From positions 1-21,118 of the forward strand of contig JAYWAM010000370.1 in assembly GCA_043782425.1 (NCBI GenBank): 21,118 nt of DNA, read 5' to 3'. Made by a program: the position numbers and the translations under genes. The first letter of the stretch is position 1; every line of letters begins with the position of its first letter. This DNA comes from JAYWAM01 sp043782425. Its GTDB lineage: Bacteria; Pseudomonadota; Gammaproteobacteria; Burkholderiales; Usitatibacteraceae. The notes below the pieces were generated by a model. That model searched no databases, was not told where the DNA came from, and saw only the letters and a program-made list of their open reading frames with translations. Shown here piece after piece: positions 7,844 through 15,397 of the stretch.

Positions 7844-8116
7844 CTAGTTTACTGCATCTTTCAACGCTTTGCCAGAGCGGAATTTTGGCACGCGGGCGGC
7901 TTTGATCTTGATTGCGGCGCCGGTGCGCGGATTACGCCCGCTGCGCGCGGCGCGCTTACCTACAAAGAAAGTGCCGAATCCAACCAGCGTCACCATGCCG
8001 CCTTTTTTGAGCGATGAGGTGATGGCCTTTACTGCGCCATCGAGCGCACGACCGGCCGCTGCTTTGGAGATGTCAGCAGATTTGGCGATGGCGTCAATCA
8101 ATTCGGATTTATTCAC
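7844..8116 (-). CDS. hupB: DNA-binding protein HU-beta
   Basis: HU is a small nucleoid protein that bends and compacts DNA. Starting at the GTG at 8116 gives exactly 90 residues, the family length, beginning (M)NKSELIDAIAKSADISKAA. The AGGGGA ribosome binding site lies about 7 nt upstream. Upstream in-frame codons would add a non-homologous extension, so they are rejected. The signature GFGTFFVGKRAARSGRNPRTG-type arm covers about residues 46-66, and the protein ends PKFRSGKALKDAVN. Its own strong promoter lies at 8179-8208, separate from lon. The two tRNA genes follow directly. Placement after lon is the usual gammaproteobacterial and betaproteobacterial arrangement. Confidence 0.97.
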   Translation of the reverse strand: MNKSELIDAIAKSADISKAAAGRALDGAVKAITSSLKKGGMVTLVGFGTFFVGKRAARSGRNPRTGAAIKIKAARVPKFRSGKALKDAVN

Positions 8117-8150
8117 GTTGCTTCCCCTTTCGAGATGTAGAGATGTTAAA

Positions 8151-8174
8151 CCTCCAGAAGTTAGCACCTGGAGG
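8151..8174 (-). other. Hairpin in the hupB 5' UTR
   Basis: CCTCCAG pairs with CTGGAGG (7 bp) around a 10-nt loop. It begins at or near the predicted hupB transcription start. No T run follows, so it is not a typical terminator. A 5'-end hairpin of this kind can protect an mRNA from decay, which is an inference here. Confidence 0.45.
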
Positions 8175-8178
8175 CAGT

Positions 8179-8208
8179 GTTATAGCAAGCTGCAAAAGCG
8201 CGTGTCAA
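8179..8208 (-). promoter_or_regulatory. hupB promoter
   Basis: On the minus strand a perfect -35 box TTGACA (8203-8208) and a -10 box TATAAC (8179-8184) are separated by 18 bp. The start would fall near 8172, leaving a leader of about 55 nt before the GTG of hupB. This is among the best sigma-70-type promoters in the window. Confidence 0.75.
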
Positions 8209-8230
8209 GGGCAATTGCGCGGTTAATCAC

Positions 8231-8471
8231 CTATTGAGCGTTTCCTAATTCACGACAGTTTCTTGACTCCACCACCCCCTCACCCCGACCCTCCCTTGCA
8301 GGGCGCGCTGTCCACTGCATTGGACAGCCGCTGCGCAGGCGGTTGGCATGCCAACCGAAACCCCTGCGCAACCCCCCGTTCCGGTGGAGAGGGAGAAAAC
8401 CCCCTCTCCCGCCAGGGCGGGAGAGGGCTGGGGTGAGGGTGGGATGTCACAAATTAGGGAATTCTCAATAG
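8231..8471. repeat. 241-bp nested palindromic element (MITE/REP-like) between lon and hupB
   Basis: The 356-bp gap between lon and hupB holds no gene. Most of it is one nested inverted repeat. Its ends match in inverted order: CTATTGAG-N5-CCTAATT at 8231-8250 and its complement at 8452-8471. Inside are CCCTCACCCC (8278-8287) against GGGGTGAGGG (8430-8439), a hairpin CTGTCCA/TGGACAG (8308-8327), TGCGCAGG/CCTGCGCA (8332-8339, 8363-8370), and an 18-bp perfect palindrome CGGTTGGCATGCCAACCG (8340-8357) near the centre. A perfect 12-bp hairpin with a 2-nt loop lies at 8402-8427. The right end stops one base from the lon stop codon. It carries no reading frame for a transposase, so it is a non-autonomous element or a long cruciform. 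It probably also ends lon transcription. Confidence 0.75.
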
Positions 8472-8472
8472 T

Positions 8473-10881
8473 CTAATGCTTTGTCACTACCGGCGCTTCT
8501 TCTTTCTTTACCGGTACCGCCACGACCGCAATGGCATCGTCGAGTGGCGTGGGTTTATGTTCTAGCGCGAGTTCAAGCACGTTATCAATCCAGCGCACCG
8601 GATGAATATCGAGGTGATTTTTGACTTCATCGGGAATCTCCACCAGATCCTTGACGTTCTCTTCGGGAATAAGCACGGTCTTGATCCCACCACGGTGCGC
8701 CGCGAGCAATTTTTCTTTCAGGCCGCCGATGGGCAGTACTTCGCCACGCAATGTGATTTCCCCGGTCATCGCCACGTCGGCGCGCACCGGAATGCCGGTC
8801 AACACCGAAACCAGCGCTGTGGTAATGGCTATGCCCGCGCTGGGGCCATCCTTGGGCGTAGCACCTTCGGGCAGGTGAATATGCAAGTCGCAGCTTTCAT
8901 GAAAATTCTCTGCAATGCCGAGCACGCGCGCGCGCGAACGCACAACAGACAGCGCCGCCTTGATGGACTCTTGCATCACTTCACCGAGCTTGCCGGTGGT
9001 CTCGGTCTTGCCCTTGCCGGGTAACTTCGCTGCTTCAACCGTCAGCAGCTCGCCGCCGACTTCAGTCCAGGCAAGGCCGGTCACCTGACCGACTTGATTG
9101 TTCTTTTCTGCAATGCCATAGGTAAAGCGGCGTACGCCAAGGTACTTGTCGAGATTTCTCGCATTGACAGAAACCTTGCCCTCTTTCTTCTTGGTCAGCA
9201 ACGCTTTCACCACCTTGCGGCAAATCTTGGAAATCTCGCGATCCATGCCGCGCACGCCGGCTTCGCGCGTGTAAAAGCGCGTAATGTCGCGCAGCGCACT
9301 GTCGGCAATGACAAGCTCGTTCTGCTTTACGCCGTTGGCCTTCATTTGTTTGGGCAGCAGATATTGCCTCGATATATGTACTTTTTCGTCCTCGGTATAG
9401 CCGGAAAGACGAATGACTTCCATACGATCAAGCAGCGGCGGAGGAATGTTGAGCGTGTTAGCCGTCGCCACGAACATCACATCGGACAAGTCGTACTCGA
9501 CTTCAACATAGTGATCGACAAACGTGTGGTTCTGTTCAGGATCGAGCACTTCAAGCAAGGCCGATGCCGGATCACCGCGAAAATCCATGCCCATCTTGTC
9601 CACTTCGTCGAGCAGAAAAAGCGGATTGCGCACGCCCACCTTAGTCATGTTCTGCAAAATCTTGCCGGGCATGGAGCCGATATAGGTGCGACGGTGGCCG
9701 CGGATCTCCGCCTCGTCGCGCACGCCGCCCAGAGACATGCGAATAAACTTGCGGTTGGTCGCCTTAGCGATTGACTGCCCGAGCGAAGTCTTGCCGACAC
9801 CCGGCGGACCCACCAGACAAAGAATCGGCGCTTTGAGTTTGTCCACGCGGCTTTGCACGGCGAGATACTCAACAATGCGCTCCTTGACCCTCTCCAAGCC
9901 ATAGTGATCTAAATCGAGCACTTTCTCGGCGTTATTGAGATCGGCGGAAACCTTGGTTTTCTTCTTCCACGGCAGGCCCACCAGCGTATCAACGTAATTG
10001 CGCACCACGGTGGCCTCGGCCGACATGGGCGACATCATGCGCAGTTTTTTGAGCTCTGCTTCGACCTTTTTTTTGGCCTCTTTCGGCAAGTGTGCGGCTT
10101 TGATCTTTTTTTCCAGCTCGTCGATTTCTGCGCCGTCCTCGGACTCACCGAGCTCTTTCTGAATCGCCTTGACCTGCTCGTTCAGGTAATACTCGCGCTG
10201 ACTTTTTTCCATCTGACGCTTGACGCGCCCGCGTATGCGTTTTTCGACTTGCAGAATATCGATTTCGGTTTCGAGCAGGCCGAGCAATTGCTCCAGTCGC
10301 GCTTGCACGCTGAAGCTTTCGAGCACTTGCTGCTTTTGTTCGAGCTTGAGCGGCAGATGGGCGGCAATGGTATCGGAAAGGCGTCCGGCGCCATCGATGC
10401 CGGAAAGCGAAGTCAATACCTCAGGCGGGATTTTCTTGTTCAGCTTGACGTATTGATCGAACTGGCTGAACAGGCTGCGGCGCATGGCCTCGACTTCATT
10501 GCTGTCGCTTTCGTCCTGCGTGACCGGAGTCACTTCAGCTTCGTAATTTTCCTTGACCGCAAGCACCGCATTGATGCGCGCGCGCTGCACGCCTTCAACC
10601 AGCACCTTGACCGTGCCGTCGGGCAGCTTGAGCATTTGCAGAATGCTCGCAATAGTGCCGACGTTGTAAAGATCTTCCGGAGCGGGGTCGTCCTTGGCGG
10701 CCGATTTTTGCGCCACCAGCACAACGTTCTTGCCCTCTTCCATGGCGGCTTCGAGCGCCTTGATGGACTTGGGGCGACCGACAAACAACGGAATCACCAT
10801 GTGCGGAAACACCACCACGTCGCGCAGAGGTAACAGGGGTAGCGTCACAGATTCAACAGAGGGAGGTACAATGAAGGTCAT
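8473..10881 (-). CDS. lon: ATP-dependent protease Lon
   Basis: Lon is the cytoplasmic AAA+ serine protease that degrades misfolded and regulatory proteins as a hexamer. The 802-residue length is standard. The order is the N-terminal substrate domain (about 12-205, LPLLPLRDVVVFPHMVIPLFVG), a coiled region, the AAA+ module with Walker A GPPGVGKT (358-365) and Walker B LFLLDEVDKM (421-430), and the protease domain with catalytic Ser681 in KDGPSAG and Lys724 in GGLKEK. The C-terminus has a Pro/Val/Lys-rich tail of about 25 residues. AGGA lies 6 nt before the ATG. The 66-bp gap to clpX has a possible promoter of its own. The palindromic element follows the stop codon directly. Confidence 0.98.
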   Translation of the reverse strand: MTFIVPPSVESVTLPLLPLRDVVVFPHMVIPLFVGRPKSIKALEAAMEEGKNVVLVAQKSAAKDDPAPEDLYNVGTIASILQMLKLPDGTVKVLVEGVQRARINAVLAVKENYEAEVTPVTQDESDSNEVEAMRRSLFSQFDQYVKLNKKIPPEVLTSLSGIDGAGRLSDTIAAHLPLKLEQKQQVLESFSVQARLEQLLGLLETEIDILQVEKRIRGRVKRQMEKSQREYYLNEQVKAIQKELGESEDGAEIDELEKKIKAAHLPKEAKKKVEAELKKLRMMSPMSAEATVVRNYVDTLVGLPWKKKTKVSADLNNAEKVLDLDHYGLERVKERIVEYLAVQSRVDKLKAPILCLVGPPGVGKTSLGQSIAKATNRKFIRMSLGGVRDEAEIRGHRRTYIGSMPGKILQNMTKVGVRNPLFLLDEVDKMGMDFRGDPASALLEVLDPEQNHTFVDHYVEVEYDLSDVMFVATANTLNIPPPLLDRMEVIRLSGYTEDEKVHISRQYLLPKQMKANGVKQNELVIADSALRDITRFYTREAGVRGMDREISKICRKVVKALLTKKKEGKVSVNARNLDKYLGVRRFTYGIAEKNNQVGQVTGLAWTEVGGELLTVEAAKLPGKGKTETTGKLGEVMQESIKAALSVVRSRARVLGIAENFHESCDLHIHLPEGATPKDGPSAGIAITTALVSVLTGIPVRADVAMTGEITLRGEVLPIGGLKEKLLAAHRGGIKTVLIPEENVKDLVEIPDEVKNHLDIHPVRWIDNVLELALEHKPTPLDDAIAVVAVPVKKEEAPVVTKH

Positions 10882-10911
10882 GGTCTGTCCTGAAATTAAA
10901 CAAGTACTTAT

Positions 10912-10939
10912 AAGATAAGGCGTCAGACAGAAAATTCAA
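10912..10939 (-). promoter_or_regulatory. Candidate lon promoter, with overlapping heat-shock-like match
   Basis: On the minus strand TTGAAT (10934-10939) and TATCTT (10912-10917) are spaced 16 bp apart, a moderate sigma-70 match. The same stretch reads TTGAA, 14 bp, CCTTATCT (10913-10920), close to the sigma-32 pattern CTTGAA / CCCCATnT. It lies just after the clpX stop codon and would let lon be transcribed apart from clpX. Confidence 0.4.
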
Positions 10940-10947
10940 CCCGACAA

Positions 10948-12207
10948 CTAAACGCCCGCCACTTTTGCTTGATCGGAATAAATCAGCAGCGGTTTCGTGC
11001 CAGAAACAATAACACCCTCATCTACCACGACTTTCTGCACATTTTGCATCGAAGGCAACTCAAACATGACATCGAGCAAGGCGTGTTCAATGATAGAACG
11101 CAAGCCGCGCGCACCGGTCTTGCGTTCCAGCGCCTTCTTGGCGATAGCAGCGAGCGCGGAATCACGATATTCAAGTTCTACACCTTCCATGGCGAGCAGT
11201 TTTTGATATTGCTTGACGAGCGCATTCTTGGGTTCGGTCAGAATGCGGATCAAGGCCGTGACATCCAGTTCTTCGAGCGTGGCTACCACCGGCAAGCGTC
11301 CGACAAACTCCGGTATCAGTCCGTATTTAATCAGGTCTTCGGGCTCGACCTCGTGTAGCAAGGCATTCTTGGCTTTGCGGTCGTCCTTGCTGCGCACATC
11401 TGCGCCAAAACCAATGCCGGACTTCTCGGTACGGTGCTGGATGACCTTATCCAATCCGCCAAAAGCGCCGCCACAAATAAACAGGATGTTGGTGGTATCG
11501 ACCTGCACAAACTCCTGATTGGGATGCTTGCGTCCGCCTTGCGGCGGCACAGAGGCGATGGTGCCCTCGATCAGCTTCAATAGCGCCTGCTGCACGCCTT
11601 CGCCCGATACATCACGGGTAATCGAAGGGTTGTCGGATTTGCGTGAAATCTTGTCGATTTCGTCGATATAAACAATACCGCGCTGCGCTTTTTCAACATC
11701 GTACTCGCACTTTTGCAGCAGTTTCTGGATGATGTTTTCGACATCCTCACCGACGTAGCCCGCTTCCGTCAGCGTGGTCGCATCGGCAATAACGAAAGGC
11801 ACATTGAGCAGGCGCGCGAGTGTTTGCGCCAGCAAGGTTTTTCCTGAGCCGGTCGGGCCGATCAAGAGAATATTCGATTTGGCGAGCTCGACTTCGCCAT
11901 CCTTGGCGGTTTTCAGCCGCTTGTAATGGTTGTATACCGCAACCGAAAGGATTTTCTTGGCTTGCACCTGGTCGATGACGTACTGATCCAGGATGTCGCA
12001 GATTTCCTGTGGCGTTGGCAGATCGCTCTTGCTGGATTTTCCCGACGGATCAGTCTGCGCTTCTTCGCGGATGATGTCGTTGCACAGATCAATGCATTCG
12101 TCGCAAATAAATACTGACGGGCCCGCAATCAGCTTGCGGACTTCGTGCTGGCTCTTGCCGCAGAATGAGCAGTAGAGCAGTTTTTCACCGCCGACCTTGT
12201 CTACCAT
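10948..12207 (-). CDS. clpX: ATP-dependent Clp protease ATP-binding subunit ClpX
   Basis: ClpX is the AAA+ unfoldase that recognises tagged substrates and threads them into ClpP. The 419-residue protein has the N-terminal zinc domain with Cys13-x2-Cys16 and Cys35-x2-Cys38. Walker A is GPTGSGKT (117-124) and Walker B is IVYIDEID (178-185). The RKH pore loop is at about 226-228. The IGF loop (SGIGFGA), which docks on ClpP, is also present. It starts 29 bp after the clpP stop codon with GGGAAG before the ATG, so clpP and clpX form one operon downstream of tig. No terminator is visible between clpX and lon. Confidence 0.98.
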   Translation of the reverse strand: MVDKVGGEKLLYCSFCGKSQHEVRKLIAGPSVFICDECIDLCNDIIREEAQTDPSGKSSKSDLPTPQEICDILDQYVIDQVQAKKILSVAVYNHYKRLKTAKDGEVELAKSNILLIGPTGSGKTLLAQTLARLLNVPFVIADATTLTEAGYVGEDVENIIQKLLQKCEYDVEKAQRGIVYIDEIDKISRKSDNPSITRDVSGEGVQQALLKLIEGTIASVPPQGGRKHPNQEFVQVDTTNILFICGGAFGGLDKVIQHRTEKSGIGFGADVRSKDDRKAKNALLHEVEPEDLIKYGLIPEFVGRLPVVATLEELDVTALIRILTEPKNALVKQYQKLLAMEGVELEYRDSALAAIAKKALERKTGARGLRSIIEHALLDVMFELPSMQNVQKVVVDEGVIVSGTKPLLIYSDQAKVAGV

Positions 12208-12236
12208 AGGTGTGCTTCCCGGTCTATTTAAGGTCT

Positions 12237-12917
12237 TCAGGCATCGCTTCGGTTCACCAGAACCTTGTCGATAATACCGTATTTTTGCGCTTCATCGGCA
12301 GACAGAAAATTGTCGCGGTCAGTGTCGCGCTCAATGGTTTCATAGGGCTGGCCGGTATGCTTGGCCATGATCTCGCTCAAGCGGCGCTTGAGGAACAAGG
12401 TTTCCTTGGCGTGGATCTCGATATCCGATGCCTGGCCGCGAAAACCGCCGGAAACCTGGTGAATCATGACGCGCGAATTAGGCAAGGCCTGACGCTTGCC
12501 CTTGGTTCCCGCAGCCAGCAAAAACGCGCCCATGCTGGCGGCGAAGCCGGTGCAAAGCGTGGAGACATCGGGCTTTACAAATTGTATGGTGTCGTAGATA
12601 GCCAGGCCGGCGGTCACCGAGCCGCCCGGTGAGTTGATGTAGAGATGAATGTCTTTGTCGGGATTTTCCGATTCAAGAAACAACATCTGCGCAACGATCA
12701 GGTTGGCGGTGGCGTCATTCACTTCGCCCACCAGAAACACCACGCGCTCCTTGAGCAGACGCGAATAGATGTCGTAGGCGCGTTCGCCGCGACCGCTCTG
12801 CTCAATCACCATAGGCACATAACCCAGCGCCTGCGGCGTGGCAAAACCCGGGACGCTGTTATCCCAATGCGCCGTTATGTCGTAAGCCATGGACTGGAAT
12901 TTCGTAAAATTACTCAT
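12237..12917 (-). CDS. clpP: ATP-dependent Clp protease proteolytic subunit ClpP
   Basis: ClpP forms the double-heptamer proteolytic chamber used by ClpX. The catalytic triad is visible as Ser128 (GFAASMGAFLLAAG), His153 (RVMIHQ) and Asp202 (RDTDRDNF), with the spacing seen in E. coli. At 226 residues it is about 20 longer than E. coli ClpP because of the N-terminal segment, which may be a propeptide. An internal ATG (codon 10, MAYDITAHWD) is an alternative start. The chosen ATG overlaps the TGA of tig (ATGA), implying translational coupling. Confidence 0.97.
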   Translation of the reverse strand: MSNFTKFQSMAYDITAHWDNSVPGFATPQALGYVPMVIEQSGRGERAYDIYSRLLKERVVFLVGEVNDATANLIVAQMLFLESENPDKDIHLYINSPGGSVTAGLAIYDTIQFVKPDVSTLCTGFAASMGAFLLAAGTKGKRQALPNSRVMIHQVSGGFRGQASDIEIHAKETLFLKRRLSEIMAKHTGQPYETIERDTDRDNFLSADEAQKYGIIDKVLVNRSDA

Positions 12918-14233
12918 GCGCGCTTGATTCCCATCAGATCATCGAAAGTTACATTATCGTCGGACACGTCCATCTGACCGGCGGCCCAATCAACCACATT
13001 ATCCTCCAAAACCAGCCCCTCAACTTCGGCCATGCTATCAGGCTGTGTGTAGAACCATTTGACCATCGCTTCGGGATCCTCATAACTGTCGGCATTTTCC
13101 ACGATTAAGGCACGCACCTGCTCGGGCTTGGCCTTGAGGTCGTTACGCGCCACCACTTCCGACAAGATCAAACCCAGCTTGACGCGGCGTTCGGCGCGCT
13201 CTACAAACAGCTCAGCGGGCAAAGACAAATCCTTGGTGGTCATACCGCGAGTCTCAAGATCCTTGACGGCGCCCTTTTGCAGCCGGGAAATTTCCATTTC
13301 CACCAGCGAGCGCGGAACATCCAGCGGGCTTACCGCGAGCAACGCATCCATTACCTGATCTTTCACCTTGGCCTGAATACGCTTTTTCAATTCGCGCTCG
13401 AGGTTGAGTTTGATCTCGGCGCGCATCTTGCTGACATCACCGTCTGCTACACCCAGGCTCTTGGCGAACTCGGCATCGACTTGCGGCAGCGCGGGCGCGT
13501 TCACAAGTTTAACGGTGACCTCGAATTGCGCGCTCTGGCCGGCGAGCTCGGGCTTATAGTCGGCGGGAAACACGACGTTGAAAGTCTTGCTCGCGCCGGG
13601 TAGCAGGCCGATAAGAGCGTTTTCAAAATCGATCAGCATGCGACCTTCGCCGAGCACAAGGTTGAAGTCTTTTGCATCGCCGCCTTGAAAGGTTGCGCCA
13701 TTGATGGAGCCGTGAAAATCGATGACCACAAAATCGCCGCTTTGCACAGCGCGGCTGACATTGTCATAGGTGACACGCTGCTTGCGCAGTGTTTCTATGG
13801 TCTGATCCACATCCTTGTCGGCAACGCTCGCTACCGGTCGGGCAAGTTTTTTCCCTGCAAGGCTGCCGAGCGACACTTGCGGATAGACCTCGAAGCTTGC
13901 GGTGAACTCGAACTTGTCGGCATGATCGCCTGTGTTGGCGGGCTGAAAGCGTGGTTGGCCGGCCATGCGATAGTTTTGCTCTTTGAGCGCTTCAAAAAAA
14001 TTACGCTGCACCGCCTCGCTCATCACTTCCTGACGGACCTGGTAGCCGTATTGTTTGGCAACAACGGAGAGCGGCACCTTACCTGGACGGAAACCCTGCA
14101 TTTTCACGTTACGCGCAAGTTTTTTCAGGCGCGTCTGGATTTCGTTTTCGATGTCCACCGCCGGGAGTGAAAGCGCAACATGGCGTTCCAACGGATTGCT
14201 GGTAACACCCTGAGTATTGGGGGAAGTCTGCAT
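12914..14233 (-). CDS. tig: Trigger factor (ribosome-associated chaperone)
   Basis: Trigger factor binds ribosomal protein uL23 at the exit tunnel and folds nascent chains. The ribosome-binding signature GFRPGKVP lies at residues 47-54. An FKBP-type isomerase domain follows (about 160-245, VVIDFHGSINGATFQGG), then the helical C-terminal chaperone domain. Starting at the ATG at 14233 gives 439 residues, a normal length, with AAGGA 6 nt upstream. The longer frame to 14329 adds 32 residues unlike the family and is rejected. It lies 115 bp after tRNA-Leu and overlaps clpP by 4 bp. It is the head of the tig-clpP-clpX block. Confidence 0.97.
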   Translation of the reverse strand: MQTSPNTQGVTSNPLERHVALSLPAVDIENEIQTRLKKLARNVKMQGFRPGKVPLSVVAKQYGYQVRQEVMSEAVQRNFFEALKEQNYRMAGQPRFQPANTGDHADKFEFTASFEVYPQVSLGSLAGKKLARPVASVADKDVDQTIETLRKQRVTYDNVSRAVQSGDFVVIDFHGSINGATFQGGDAKDFNLVLGEGRMLIDFENALIGLLPGASKTFNVVFPADYKPELAGQSAQFEVTVKLVNAPALPQVDAEFAKSLGVADGDVSKMRAEIKLNLERELKKRIQAKVKDQVMDALLAVSPLDVPRSLVEMEISRLQKGAVKDLETRGMTTKDLSLPAELFVERAERRVKLGLILSEVVARNDLKAKPEQVRALIVENADSYEDPEAMVKWFYTQPDSMAEVEGLVLEDNVVDWAAGQMDVSDDNVTFDDLMGIKRA

Positions 14234-14348
14234 TGCTGATCCTTGAAAAATAACTGCTGGTGTTGTTTCCCGCCGCCTGGTTGCTGCGCACGTTGCTATT
14301 GATGTGACTGATGCGACACGCAAACCCATTGCGCGTCATATCAATGGA

Positions 14349-14433
14349 TGGTGCGAAAGGAGGGACTCGAACCCACACACCTTACGGCGCTGGAACCTAA
14401 ATCCAGTGCGTCTACCAATTCCGCCACTTTCGC
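14349..14433 (-). tRNA. tRNA-Leu (TAG)
   Basis: An 85-nt type II tRNA with acceptor stem GCGAAAG/CTTTCGC, discriminator A and an encoded CCA. It has a D arm TGGCGGAATTGGTAGACGC, a long variable arm and a GGTTCGAGTCC T arm. The anticodon loop TTTAGGT gives TAG. It lies upstream of tig on the same strand. Only a weak 6-bp hairpin (14326-14347) with a poor T run lies between them, so partial read-through into tig is possible. Confidence 0.96.
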
Positions 14434-14535
14434 AGTCGATACCCTCAAAAATCCGAGGGCATTAAGCCGGGCCATTTTACCTGAAGCGCTAGCCGCCTGC
14501 CATTTCAAAATTCAAGGGGTGTTATATTCGAAGGC

Positions 14536-14541
14536 TATAAT
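14536..14541 (+). promoter_or_regulatory. Candidate -10 box of the hpnC-hpnD operon
   Basis: A consensus TATAAT lies 37 bp before the hpnC start codon. No convincing -35 hexamer is seen at the usual distance. The only near match, TTCAAG, would need a 19-bp spacer. The call rests on the hexamer and its position. Confidence 0.35.
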
Positions 14542-14578
14542 CAACCCTTAACTAAACCGCTGCCGCTCTGTATTCTGT

Positions 14579-15388
14579 ATGCCAGTCGATCATTACGAAA
14601 ATTTTCCGGTTGCTTCCCTGCTCCTGCCCGCCCGCCTGCGCAGGCCAATTGAAATCATTTATGCCTTTGCCCGCAGCGCCGACGATTTCGCCGATGAAGG
14701 TGACATTCCCGACAGCGAACGCCTGCGTCTGCTGGGTGAATACGTCGTCGAGCTTGACCGCATACGCGCTGGTGAAAGTCCGCGTTTGGCGTTGTTTCAG
14801 CAAGTCTCAGAGATCATTACGCGCCACGCGCTACCCATCGAATTATTCTACGATCTGCTCGACGCCTTCAGCCAGGATGTGCGCAAAAAACGCTATAGCA
14901 ACTTTGACGAGCTACAGGATTACTGTCGGCGCTCGGCAAACCCTATCGGCAGGCTGTTGTTGCATCTTTGCTGCGCAGCTACGCCGCTCAACCTGGCGCA
15001 GTCCGACGCGATTTGTTCCGCCCTGCAACTCATCAACTTCTGGCAAGACATCGAAGGCGACTACGCCAGAAATCGCATTTATGTGCCGCAAGACGAAATG
15101 GCGCAATTTGGCGTCACCGAAGCGATGATCGCCGCACGCAAGCCCACCTCCGCCTGGTCAAAGTTAATGCAATTCCAGTGCCAGCGCGCGCGCGACTTGC
15201 TCGCTAGCGGCCGAGCGCTGCCGCGCGCACTGGGAGGACGCATGGGGCTGGAGTTGCGCTTTGTGATCGCTGGAGGCGCAAAAATTCTGCACAAAATCGA
15301 TGCAGCAAAAGGCGATGTTTTTCTGCATCGTCCGGTGTTGACCAAGTGGGATTGGTTGACCTTGGCGCCCGGCGCGCTCGCCGCCTGA
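14579..15388 (+). CDS. hpnC: Squalene synthase-family enzyme HpnC (hydroxysqualene-forming)
   Basis: HpnC belongs to the trans-isoprenyl diphosphate synthase, head-to-head class. In the three-enzyme bacterial route it converts presqualene diphosphate to hydroxysqualene on the way to hopanoids. The 269-residue length and the opening MPVDHYENFPVASLLLPARL are typical. The two Asp-rich substrate sites are SADDFADE (33-40) and NFWQDIEGDYARNRIY (153-168). A TATAAT lies upstream, but no clear Shine-Dalgarno precedes the ATG. hpnD follows after 9 bp, so the two form an operon. Assignment as HpnC rather than a phytoene synthase rests on the N-terminal motif and on the paired hpnD. Confidence 0.92.
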   Translation: MPVDHYENFPVASLLLPARLRRPIEIIYAFARSADDFADEGDIPDSERLRLLGEYVVELDRIRAGESPRLALFQQVSEIITRHALPIELFYDLLDAFSQDVRKKRYSNFDELQDYCRRSANPIGRLLLHLCCAATPLNLAQSDAICSALQLINFWQDIEGDYARNRIYVPQDEMAQFGVTEAMIAARKPTSAWSKLMQFQCQRARDLLASGRALPRALGGRMGLELRFVIAGGAKILHKIDAAKGDVFLHRPVLTKWDWLTLAPGALAA

Positions 15389-15397
15389 TAGTCAAGC

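Noticed and set aside
7620..7847. 75-codon plus-strand frame with a MKLAEWTGLEPATPGVTG-like start
   Set aside because: It reads through the antisense of tRNA-Asp and tRNA-Val. This is a known artefact peptide often annotated wrongly in databases.
8231..8471. CRISPR array
   Set aside because: The repeats are inverted and nested. There are no regularly spaced direct repeats with unique spacers.
9094..10833. Long plus-strand frames (226 and 247 codons) inside lon
   Set aside because: Both are antisense to the well-supported Lon protein. Their Leu/His/Arg-rich compositions are typical of shadow frames.
13685..14170. 161-codon plus-strand frame antisense to tig
   Set aside because: Trigger factor on the other strand is fully supported. 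No ribosome binding site or family match is seen for this frame.
14234..14329. Longer trigger factor start giving 471 residues
   Set aside because: The added 32 residues do not resemble the family. The ATG at 14233 has a well-placed AAGGA ribosome binding site.
14326..14347. Hairpin CCATTG/CAATGG between tRNA-Leu and tig as a terminator
   Set aside because: The stem is only 6 bp and is followed by GTTTGC rather than a T run. It is too weak to call.
14348..14551. Plus-strand frame beginning MVRKEGLEPTHL
   Set aside because: It is the antisense of tRNA-Leu, the same artefact class.
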